From Planctomycetota bacterium (GTDB lineage: Bacteria; Planctomycetota; PUPC01): a stretch of DNA of 19,083 nucleotides. The notes under the pieces are model-generated. The model was not told the DNA's origin. It worked only from the letters and a program-made list of their open reading frames with translations, and searched no databases. Both the position numbers and the translations under genes were made by a program. Position 1 is the first letter of the stretch, and every line of letters begins with the position of its first letter. The DNA is taken from assembly GCA_003559755.1 (NCBI GenBank), contig PWKM01000170.1, forward strand, positions 1-19,083. The letters are read 5' to 3'. This document shows positions 1 through 6,230 of the stretch, piece by piece.

Positions 1-184
1 AGGCCAGCAGGCAGAGGATGGGGCGGACGCGCTTGCCGGCCGCGAACATGCTGTATCGCATCGCCTTGTGAAGGCGGTCAGGCGGCTCGTCGGCGGCCGG
101 CAGCCAGGCGTCGAGCCGCTGGTCTATCATCCCGCGCAGGCCGTCGAGACCTTGCCAGAACCGGTCCAGATCCGAGTCGATCAT
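1..184 (-). CDS. ispA: Polyprenyl (farnesyl/geranylgeranyl) diphosphate synthase, N-terminal part only
   Basis: Partial gene running off the left edge; 61 codons are visible from an ATG at 184. The fragment contains LHKAMRYSMFAAGKRVRP, the N-terminal hallmark of short-chain trans-prenyl diphosphate synthases (family form AMRYSLLAGGKRLRP). Its Gly-Lys-Arg and following Arg bind the isopentenyl diphosphate. The enzyme condenses IPP with allylic diphosphates to give C15 or C20 precursors of undecaprenol, quinones and other isoprenoids in the cytosol. The aspartate-rich motifs lie outside the window, so product length cannot be judged. A GGAG lies about 9 nt before the ATG and decides the start. 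It follows xseB by 84 bp on the same strand; the xseB-ispA(-dxs) order is common in bacteria and supports both calls. Confidence 0.88.
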   Translation of the reverse strand, partial: MIDSDLDRFWQGLDGLRGMIDQRLDAWLPAADEPPDRLHKAMRYSMFAAGKRVRPILCLLA

Positions 185-268
185 ACGGCCGGCTCCGTTA
201 TCATCGATGTTCGCGGGAGGTGGTGCGGCGGGTCGTTGTGGCGCCTCATTGCGTGCGTTCCCTGGGTG

Positions 269-523
269 TTACTCGCTTTCGCCGTCCTCGTCCTGCCCCG
301 GCTGAAACGGTTGGGCCTTGAGTTTCCCGACCTTGTCCTTGAGCAGTATGTCGATCCGCTTTTTGGAGCGTTGGAGTGTCTTGCAGCACAACTCATGCAT
401 CTCGACGGCTTTCTCGCATCGTTCGATCATCTGATCGAGCGGCAGGTCACCGGCCTCCAGCTCGGAGATGATCTCTTCGAGTTCATTGAGCGATTCCTCG
501 AATGTCGGTTTTTTTTCTGCCAT
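269..523 (-). CDS. xseB: Exodeoxyribonuclease VII small subunit
   Basis: The 84-residue product begins with FEESLNELEEIISELEAGDL and continues with a conserved-looking LDQMIERCEKAVEMHELCCKTL. This is the typical two-helix coiled hairpin of XseB, whose usual length is 60-90 residues. XseB binds several to one on the XseA large subunit; the complex degrades single-stranded DNA from both ends in the cytoplasm. No xseA is visible here, so the large subunit is encoded elsewhere or the gene is first in its transcript. The start is supported by AGAGGAGGAAA just upstream and by a good minus-strand promoter (550-578) giving a leader of about 20 nt. The tail after residue 65 is polar and acidic, as in homologues. 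Downstream neighbour is ispA. Confidence 0.92.
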   Translation of the reverse strand: MAEKKPTFEESLNELEEIISELEAGDLPLDQMIERCEKAVEMHELCCKTLQRSKKRIDILLKDKVGKLKAQPFQPGQDEDGESE

Positions 524-549
524 TCCGTTTCCTCCTCTGTATCAGGCAG

Positions 550-578
550 ATTCTAGCTTTCGTCGTCCAACAAGTCAA
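550..578 (-). promoter_or_regulatory. Promoter of xseB-ispA
   Basis: On the minus strand TTGACT (573-578) and TAGAAT (550-555) are separated by exactly 17 bp; each hexamer matches the sigma-70 consensus at 5 of 6 positions. The expected transcription start near 543 leaves a leader of about 20 nt containing the AGGAGG of xseB. The -35 lies back to back with the -35 of the plus-strand malic enzyme promoter, so the two polymerases would bind adjacent faces of the same short spacer. Confidence 0.72.
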
Positions 579-582
579 TGAA

Positions 583-610
583 TTGACAGAAGCGGGATCA
601 GCACTAAGAT
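583..610 (+). promoter_or_regulatory. Promoter of the malic enzyme-rubrerythrin operon
   Basis: TTGACA (583-588, perfect -35) and TAAGAT (605-610, 4 of 6) are separated by 16 bp. A start near 617 gives a leader of about 22 nt with CAGGAGGG as ribosome binding site before the ATG at 639. Together with the divergent xseB promoter the two -35 boxes form a small dyad, GTCAAT-GA-ATTGAC. Confidence 0.7.
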
Positions 611-616
611 AGTGCT
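600..616. promoter_or_regulatory. Perfect 17-bp palindrome over the -10 box, candidate operator
   Basis: AGCACTA-AGA-TAGTGCT is a perfect 7+7 inverted repeat with a 3-bp centre. It covers the whole -10 hexamer (605-610) and the expected start site of the malic enzyme promoter. A protein bound here would block transcription of that operon. It lies too close to the start to act as a terminator and has no U tract. Which regulator would bind is unknown; a homodimeric repressor is the natural inference. Confidence 0.5.
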
Positions 617-638
617 CTCGGAATAGACAGGAGGGTTC

Positions 639-2603
639 ATGGAGCAGGACGTACAAACGCAGGCGATCGGCATCCGTAAGCGGCTCGGCGGGCTGATCGG
701 CGTACGGCCGAAGATACCGGTGCGCGACAATTTCGCTCTGAGCGTGGTTTACACCCCGGGAGTGGCCGAGCCGTGCCGCCAGATTGCCGAGGACCCCGAG
801 CGGTCCTACGAGTACACCTGGCGATGGAATGCTGTCGGTCTCGTCGGGTCGGGGCCTGGAATGCTCCCGGTGCTGGAATCATACGCGTTCGCACTCAAGG
901 TCCTGGCCGGGGTGGACGGGGTTCCCCTGGTGGTGGATGGCGAGCGGGACATCGTTGAGACGCTTCGGGCGTTGGCCCCCGCGTATGGCGCTTACTGGCC
1001 GGTCGGATTGGACGCGGAGGAGGGCGGGCTCATTCAGGCCGACTTGGGCATCCCGGTCGTCTCGCCGCCGAACGGAGCCGGCAGCGAATTGGCCGACTTG
1101 TCCGTCTTCCCGGGTCTGTTCCGGGCCGCGCTCGACCTTCGCTTGGCGGAGGTGCCCCCCCGCCTGATCGACGCAGCGACGAGGGCCGGCGAAGACGAAA
1201 CCCTCTCATTTGCTGTCGCCCCGCAGGTGGCACACGCGGTGGCGGACGAGGCGGTCGAGGCGGGGCTGGCCCGGACCGACGTGACCGGCGAGCAGATTGC
1301 CCGTCGGCTGCGGTCATACCTGGAGACCGGACGGCTGGACCCGTTCGACGAGTGTGAAGATTGGCTGGCGACAGGGCCCGGCCCCGAGCAGGCGCGGCGT
1401 TTTCACCGCCGCCTGGCCGGCGCGCTCGAGATGCGCCCGAAGCTCGATCCGCGCGATCCGGCACGGGTGAGTGGCCTGTTCAACGGCGCGGGCGAGACGG
1501 TAGCGGCGATCTCAGAGTCGCCCGAACTGACCGACGAGTTCACCTGCCGAAGCAACATGGTGGCGGTCGTCACCGACGGCTCGGCCGTGCTGGGGATGGG
1601 GGACATCGGCGCCGGGGCGGCTCTGCCGGTGATGCTGGGGAAGAGCGTCCTGTTCAAGACCTTCGGCGGCTGCGATGCTGTGCCGATCTGCATCGACGCC
1701 GACGACCCGGGCGAGATCGTCGATATCGTGACCGCCATCGCACCGACGTTCGGCGGCATCAACCTGGAGGACATATCCGCGCCGCGCTGCTTCGAGATCG
1801 AGCGGGAACTCCAACGGCGGCTCGATATCTTCGTGTTCCACGACGACCAGCATGGGACGGCGGTCATCACCCTTGCCGCTCTGCTCAATGCCGCTCGTCT
1901 GGCGGGCAAATCGCTGGACGAGCTCACCGTTACGTTCAACGGGGCCGGAGCGGCCGGCATCGCCGTCAGCAAACTGCTCCTCACCGCCGGGGTCGAGGAC
2001 GTGATACTGTGCGACCGGACCGGGGCCATCTACGACGGTCGCGACCAGAATATGAACCCGGCAAAGGAAGAGATCGCCCGGACAACCAACCGCGACCGGG
2101 TGAGCGGCGGGCTGGCCGAGGCGTTGCGGGGGCGTGATGTGTTCATCGGCCTGTCGGTGGCCGGAGCGGTCACCCCCGAGATGGTCCGGGCGATGGCGCC
2201 CGACCCCATCATTTTCGCGATGGCGAACCCTGTCCCGGAGATCATGCCGAGCCAGGCCTACGAGGCGGGCGCGGCGGCGGTGGCGACCGGCCGGTCGGAT
2301 TTCCCCAACCAGGTCAACAATTGCCTCGGGTTCCCCGGGATATTCCGGGGTGCCCTTGACGTGAAGGCCAGGGCGATCGACGACCCGATGAAGCTCGCTG
2401 CGGCCGAGGCGATCGCGGGCCTGGTGACGGACGACGAATTGCGCCGCGAGTATTTTGTGCCCAGCGCAATGGACTTGCGCGTGCCGCCTGCGGTGGCAGC
2501 AGCCATTGCCGGGGCGGCCATCCAGAGCGGGGCGGCCAGGGCCGATGCCGACCCGGCGGATATTGCATTAAGGACCAGGCAGTTTCTTTACCGGGGAGGG
2601 TAG
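639..2603 (+). CDS. Malic enzyme with an extra, shortened malic-enzyme-like N-terminal copy
   Basis: Residues about 255-654 form a bacterial-size NAD(P)-dependent malic enzyme (malate to pyruvate plus CO2). Visible are a catalytic-lysine motif VLFKTFGG (K340), metal ligands in GGINLED (E377, D378) and FHDDQHGTA (D402), the Rossmann loop NGAGAAG (434-440) with acidic D459, ANPVPE (529-534), NQVNN (557-561) and FPGIFRGALDV. Residues 1-250 are a second malic-enzyme-like copy: VVYTPGVAEPC (Tyr38), a lysine in ALKVLAGVD (K87), then directly FPGLFRAALDL (157-167) and a similar C-terminal tail, with the Rossmann domain and metal ligands missing. The full copy has LFNGAGE where YTPGVAE should be, so the catalytic tyrosine appears only in the first copy. 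Ordinary bacterial malic enzymes have 380-430 residues. Start chosen on CAGGAGGG and promoter. Cofactor preference (D459 suggests NAD) is inference. Confidence 0.88.
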   Translation: MEQDVQTQAIGIRKRLGGLIGVRPKIPVRDNFALSVVYTPGVAEPCRQIAEDPERSYEYTWRWNAVGLVGSGPGMLPVLESYAFALKVLAGVDGVPLVVDGERDIVETLRALAPAYGAYWPVGLDAEEGGLIQADLGIPVVSPPNGAGSELADLSVFPGLFRAALDLRLAEVPPRLIDAATRAGEDETLSFAVAPQVAHAVADEAVEAGLARTDVTGEQIARRLRSYLETGRLDPFDECEDWLATGPGPEQARRFHRRLAGALEMRPKLDPRDPARVSGLFNGAGETVAAISESPELTDEFTCRSNMVAVVTDGSAVLGMGDIGAGAALPVMLGKSVLFKTFGGCDAVPICIDADDPGEIVDIVTAIAPTFGGINLEDISAPRCFEIERELQRRLDIFVFHDDQHGTAVITLAALLNAARLAGKSLDELTVTFNGAGAAGIAVSKLLLTAGVEDVILCDRTGAIYDGRDQNMNPAKEEIARTTNRDRVSGGLAEALRGRDVFIGLSVAGAVTPEMVRAMAPDPIIFAMANPVPEIMPSQAYEAGAAAVATGRSDFPNQVNNCLGFPGIFRGALDVKARAIDDPMKLAAAEAIAGLVTDDELRREYFVPSAMDLRVPPAVAAAIAGAAIQSGAARADADPADIALRTRQFLYRGG

Positions 2604-2618
2604 AAGGAGGTTGTTTTT

Positions 2619-3194
2619 ATGGAGTTGAAGGGAAGCAAGACGGAACACGTACTGCTGGCGGCGTTCGCCGGCGAATCGCAGGCGAGAACGCGGTACACCT
2701 TTTTCGCATCGGCTGCACGGAAAGAGGGTTTCCGCCAGATCGCCGATATCTTCGAGGAGACCGCCCGAAACGAGAAAGAGCATGCCGAGCTGTTCTTCAA
2801 CCACCTGCAGGGCGGCGAGGTCGAAATAACGGCCGCCTATCCGGCCGGGGTTGTGGGCACAACCGCCGAGAACCTGCTCGCCGCCGCAGAGGGCGAGAAG
2901 CTGGAATGGGGCACGCTCTATCCCGACGCCGCCGAGATCGCGAAGGAAGAGGGCTTCAAGGAAGTCGCCAATACCTTCAGCCAGGTGGCAAAGGTCGAGG
3001 CGTACCACGAGAGCCGCTACCGGAAGCTTCTGGAGAACGTCAAGAACGGCTTGGTGTTCAAGAAGCCGGAGAAGGTGGCCTGGAAGTGCGATAACTGCGG
3101 CAATGTGATGGAAGACAGGGAAGAGGCCCCGAAGGTCTGCCCGGTCTGCCTCCATGACCAGTCGTACTTTGAACTGTGGTGCGAGAACTACTAA
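2619..3194 (+). CDS. Rubrerythrin
   Basis: The 191-residue protein has the standard rubrerythrin layout. The ferritin-like diiron domain carries E19 (AGESQARTRY), E52 and H55 (NEKEH), E93 and E96 (GEKLEW), and E127 and H130 (VEAYHESRY). The C-terminal rubredoxin-like domain has C147/C150 and C164/C167 (CDNCG and CPVC). It reduces hydrogen peroxide to water in the cytoplasm using electrons from rubredoxin or NADH-dependent reductases, a typical oxidative-stress enzyme of anaerobes. All expected metal ligands are present, so it should be active. GAAGGAGG lies just before the ATG, and only 15 bp separate it from the malic enzyme stop, so the two are probably co-transcribed. A malic enzyme could feed NAD(P)H to peroxide reduction, but this coupling is inference. 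Confidence 0.95.
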   Translation: MELKGSKTEHVLLAAFAGESQARTRYTFFASAARKEGFRQIADIFEETARNEKEHAELFFNHLQGGEVEITAAYPAGVVGTTAENLLAAAEGEKLEWGTLYPDAAEIAKEEGFKEVANTFSQVAKVEAYHESRYRKLLENVKNGLVFKKPEKVAWKCDNCGNVMEDREEAPKVCPVCLHDQSYFELWCENY

Positions 3195-3210
3195 GCCGAG
3201 AGCGGCGTGT

Positions 3211-3238
3211 TGGTGGGCGCCCCCAAGGGCGCCCTCCA
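3211..3238 (+). terminator. GC-rich hairpin after rubrerythrin
   Basis: GGGCGCCC (3215-3222), a CCAA loop and GGGCGCCC (3227-3234) form a perfect 8-bp stem, extended by TGG/CCA after one T-T mismatch. It sits 17 nt after the rubrerythrin stop. The stem is strong but followed only by CTTGCTCTTATC, not a clean U run. It may be a weak intrinsic terminator, an RNA 3'-end stabiliser, or a partial barrier that lowers expression of the next gene. Confidence 0.5.
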
Positions 3239-3264
3239 CTTGCTCTTATCAGGAGAGGACGAGG

Positions 3265-4329
3265 ATGACCTCCCGCGAGAGATTCAGGCGAACGTTCGCT
3301 CATGTTGCGCCGGACCGTGTGCCGATGCAGGAGGCGCCCTGGGACAGCACCGTCGAGCGATGGCGGACGGAAGGCCTGCCCGATGGTGTGAGTCCGGGCG
3401 AGTACTTCCAACTCGACGTTGTGCGGGGCATCGGCGCCGATAACAGCCCTCGATACGAGGCGAAGGTCCTGGAAGAGACCGATGAGTATGTCGTGCGGAC
3501 CACCAGTTGGGGCGTCACGCTGAAGAACTGGACGCATGCCGGCGGCGTACCCGAGTTCCTTGATTTTACCGTCACCGACCGCGACGCCTGGCAGGCGGCA
3601 AAAGAGAGGATTCGGCCCGACGAGGACCGCGTTGACTGGGAGGCACTGGAGAAGAACTATTCCCGCTGGCAAGAAGAAGGGGCCTGGATCACCGCCCACG
3701 GCTGGTTCGGGTACGATGTGGCCGCCAGTTGGTTCGTCGGCACCGAGCTCCTGCTCATGGCAATGGTGACCGATCCCGACTGGTGTGCCGACATATTTCA
3801 GCACATGTGCAAGGTCCAGCTCGAACTGTTCGACAGGGTGTGGGACCGGGGCTACCGGTTCGATTGTCTTCGGTGGCCCGACGACCTGGGCTATCGGAAC
3901 GGCCTGTTCTTCTCGCCGCAGACTTACCGCGATGTGTTGAAACCCGTCCACAAGTACGCCTGCGACTGGGCGCACGAAAAGGGCGCGGTAGTCATGCTGC
4001 ACTCGTGCGGCAACGTGACCGACCTGCTGCCCGACCTCCTGGAGGCGGGGATCGACGGGCTGAACCCGTTCGAGATCAAGGCGGGGATGGACCCGGTCGA
4101 GGTCAAGCGGACGTTCGGCGACCGGCTCGTCATCGAGGGCGGGATCGACACCCGGTTGATGTCGGACCCCGAGGCCATCGAAAACGAGATTCGGACCAAG
4201 CTGCCGATCCTGAAAGAAAACGGCGGGTACATATTCCACTCCGACCATTCTGTGCCCGATACCGTCGGGCTCGACGATTACCAGCGGGTGGTCGAGCTGG
4301 TCCGGGAATACGGCCGTTTTGAGGCGTAG
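3265..4329 (+). CDS. Uroporphyrinogen-decarboxylase-like protein (UroD/MtaA superfamily)
   Basis: 354 residues from the ATG at 3265, which follows AGGAGAGGACGAGG; an in-frame ATG 111 bp earlier lies inside rubrerythrin and encodes an unconserved-looking stretch. The fold is the UroD/cobalamin-methyltransferase TIM barrel: N-terminal PDRVP, LRWPDDLGYRNGLFFSP (202-218), HSCGNVTDLLPDLLEAGIDG (246-265), GDRLVIEGGID (285-295) and GYIFHSDHSVPDTV. The HxC pair H246/C248 resembles the zinc site of MtaA/MtbA-type methyltransferases, but no later cysteine sits at the usual third position. The 5' arginine-rich substrate site of true HemE is not evident. This branch is greatly expanded in PVC bacteria; its substrates are mostly unknown. 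No corrinoid protein or other heme gene is next to it. Cytosolic, no signal peptide. Confidence 0.82.
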   Translation: MTSRERFRRTFAHVAPDRVPMQEAPWDSTVERWRTEGLPDGVSPGEYFQLDVVRGIGADNSPRYEAKVLEETDEYVVRTTSWGVTLKNWTHAGGVPEFLDFTVTDRDAWQAAKERIRPDEDRVDWEALEKNYSRWQEEGAWITAHGWFGYDVAASWFVGTELLLMAMVTDPDWCADIFQHMCKVQLELFDRVWDRGYRFDCLRWPDDLGYRNGLFFSPQTYRDVLKPVHKYACDWAHEKGAVVMLHSCGNVTDLLPDLLEAGIDGLNPFEIKAGMDPVEVKRTFGDRLVIEGGIDTRLMSDPEAIENEIRTKLPILKENGGYIFHSDHSVPDTVGLDDYQRVVELVREYGRFEA

Positions 4330-4371
4330 AGGAGGGACTTGAAGAGTCAGGCCCGGACGAAGAGCCCCGGG

Positions 4372-4566
4372 TCACTCGTCCGATATGGCTCCCGCCTCCT
4401 GCAAGTGCGCGGTGATAGATCTCAGTTCGGACCATCCGAAGTTGTACCGATCGTCCATAGCGTATTCGATCATCGTGGAGATGGCGGCTTGTTCATTGCC
4501 TCTGGAGTAGATGAAGCAATAGCGATGCCTCTTGCAGAAAACCAGGATGAAGGGCGTTGGGGACAT
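4372..4566 (-). CDS. Small uncharacterised protein, 64 residues
   Basis: A minus-strand frame convergent to the UroD-like gene. It encodes a compact, mixed protein: a first half rich in hydrophobic and aromatic residues (ILVFCKRHRYCFIYSRGNEQ), then an amphipathic helix-like stretch with EYAMDDRYNFGWSELRSI. The composition and the alternation of buried and charged positions look like a real small domain, unlike the arginine/proline-rich shadow frames around it. No known motif is recognised, there is no signal peptide, and the ribosome binding site (GAGG, 9 nt upstream) is weak. The region is otherwise a 371-bp gap. A TTG-start frame on the opposite strand (4339-4704) follows an AGGAGGG but has shadow-like composition. 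The function is unknown; I judge this frame more likely real than not. Confidence 0.55.
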   Translation of the reverse strand: MSPTPFILVFCKRHRYCFIYSRGNEQAAISTMIEYAMDDRYNFGWSELRSITAHLQEAGAISDE

Positions 4567-4700
4567 CGTAATGCCTCGTTGTTGTGGCGGACCCGGCGGT
4601 GTCGATCATTCGGTCACACTGGTTATCGGATGTCTTCGGGCACTGTTAGCAATTCCGGATGCGAATTTTACCAGTTGACTTTCAACAGACGGAGGGACAA

Positions 4701-6158
4701 ATGAGCGACGCAGAAACGCCCGGCAGGGTGCCGCTGGCCGAGGACGAGATTTACCTGCTCGATGAAACACGATTGACCGCCGAGACGGTCCGGCGACTGA
4801 TCGTGTTCAACGAAAGCTATCAGCAGCGGGTGCTCAACGCCTTTCTCAAGCTCAAATACGACTGGGAAGTCGCTCACCCGGGCCTGCGGATTCCCGGTCT
4901 CTGCGCGAATTACAACACGATCACCGGTGAGATGCGGCCGGACAGCGAACAGCGTGCGTGGACGTGGGGCGACGGACGCGGGCTCGGCATCTGGGCCTAT
5001 TTCCTGATGACGGGCCGAATTGCCGATGAGGAGCGGGCGATTCCCCTCGCGGCAGGAGGCGAACGGACCGTCAATATGAAGGCCGAGTACGACGCCTACT
5101 GCGATCACATCTACCAGTCGCTGGTCGACAGGTACGAGGCCTGTGGCGGGAGCTTGCCAATGATGGCCGATATCAGGACCAACCGGCCGACTGATGAGCC
5201 CGGCAATGCCGCTGCCGGGCCGGGAGAAGCCACCGCCAGCGACGTGTTCTGCCTCACCGCGATGTATCAGTACGGCCTGCTCCGTGACGATGACCGGGCG
5301 ATGGGGATCGGCGACGCCCTCCGCCAGAAATGTGTGGAAGCGGCAAGGACAGGGAATTATCCCGGCACGAAAAAGACCCGCCACCGCTCGCAGGGTACGC
5401 CCATGGTGACCGTCGGTGCCCTGGTGGATGTTCTGAAAGGGATCGCCTGCCTGGAACAGCAGGGAAAGGGACGCTATCCCGAGCTGAAGGCCCGGTTGGT
5501 CGGCGACGCGCGGGAGATAGTCGATTACGTGCTCAGCAACCATTACGATCCGGACACGGGCGACTTCTGGGAGAAGAACGGGCCGGACGGCAAGCCGTGG
5601 ATCGACGAAAAGGGCCAGCATATTTGCGACCCGGGACATACGGCCGAAGCGTGCGGCTTCTTTGCCGAACTGTGTGACTTCCTGCCAGAGAACGACGACG
5701 GCCAGTGGGAATGGTCGCGGGGCGATATCCTTGAAGCAGTCACCGCAATGCTGGACCTTGTGAACGAACACGGCTTCAGCCCGAAAGGGGTCATGTTCAA
5801 GAATATTGACCTGAAAACAAAACAGGGCGTCCCCGACACATCGGGGGGCGGAGCAGCGGAGAACAGGGCCACCGCGCCCTGGTGGAACGTCCGGGAACAC
5901 TGCGCCGCATGCCTCAAAATCTATCAACTGACCGGGCATGCCGCTTGCCTCAATGGATACCGGAAATCTCAGAACGCAACGTACCTGTACTATCCGAACG
6001 CTCGCCTCGGCGGCCTGATGGTGCAGACGCTCGACCCGTTCACACTGGAGCCACTCGATATTTTCCCGGCAACGGGCAACGTCGATCCGATGCACAGCCC
6101 ACGCGCCCGCGAGCGAGAGATCGAGGCGCTGGAACTCATCAATCCCACGCTCGAGTGA
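4701..6158 (+). CDS. (alpha/alpha)6-barrel protein, N-acylglucosamine 2-epimerase-like
   Basis: 485 residues from the ATG at 4701, preceded by ACGGAGGGACAA; an in-frame ATG 42 bp upstream lacks a binding site and is less likely. The protein is helical throughout. Its landmarks resemble the AGE/cellobiose 2-epimerase superfamily: WTWGDGRGLGIWAYFLMTGR (87-106), DPGHTAEACGFFAEL (310-324; His313 and Glu316 would be the barrel catalytic or binding pair) and APWWNVREHCAACLKIYQLTG (392-412; His400). AGE enzymes are usually about 390-420 residues; this one is longer, with an insert around 150-235. It would act on a free sugar in the cytosol, as no signal peptide is present. Upstream is UroD-like, downstream a sugar-nucleotide epimerase. 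A six-hairpin glycosidase or lyase remains possible; substrate unknown. Confidence 0.6.
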   Translation: MSDAETPGRVPLAEDEIYLLDETRLTAETVRRLIVFNESYQQRVLNAFLKLKYDWEVAHPGLRIPGLCANYNTITGEMRPDSEQRAWTWGDGRGLGIWAYFLMTGRIADEERAIPLAAGGERTVNMKAEYDAYCDHIYQSLVDRYEACGGSLPMMADIRTNRPTDEPGNAAAGPGEATASDVFCLTAMYQYGLLRDDDRAMGIGDALRQKCVEAARTGNYPGTKKTRHRSQGTPMVTVGALVDVLKGIACLEQQGKGRYPELKARLVGDAREIVDYVLSNHYDPDTGDFWEKNGPDGKPWIDEKGQHICDPGHTAEACGFFAELCDFLPENDDGQWEWSRGDILEAVTAMLDLVNEHGFSPKGVMFKNIDLKTKQGVPDTSGGGAAENRATAPWWNVREHCAACLKIYQLTGHAACLNGYRKSQNATYLYYPNARLGGLMVQTLDPFTLEPLDIFPATGNVDPMHSPRAREREIEALELINPTLE

Positions 6159-6230
6159 AGGGCTGGCCTGCAAGGCCGATCAAGCCGCCGGCCTGGTTAG
6201 CGGCTGACAGGAAATGGGAGACCTTATCCA

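Noticed and set aside
639..2603. The possibility that the N-terminal half of the malic enzyme is a separate gene or a frameshift artefact
   Set aside because: The frame is continuous with no stop and no internal binding site near 1400; the two copies are clearly divergent, so an assembly duplication is unlikely.
3154..3264. Upstream in-frame ATG of the UroD-like gene, inside rubrerythrin
   Set aside because: It adds 37 residues unlike the family and lies within another gene; the ATG at 3265 has a strong binding site.
3058..4248. 396-codon minus-strand frame opposite rubrerythrin and the UroD-like gene
   Set aside because: It spans two well-supported plus genes, has no binding site or motif, and ends in Arg/Ser/Pro-rich low-complexity sequence.
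4339..4704. Plus-strand TTG-start frame of 121 codons after AGGAGGG, following the UroD-like stop
   Set aside because: The binding site is attractive, but the protein looks like a shadow of the minus-strand 64-residue frame and runs into the start of the next gene.
4668..6173. 501-codon open frame on the minus strand, antisense to the AGE-like gene
   Set aside because: The plus frame has conserved barrel motifs and a good binding site. The antisense frame is a mirror of its codon use and shows no motif.
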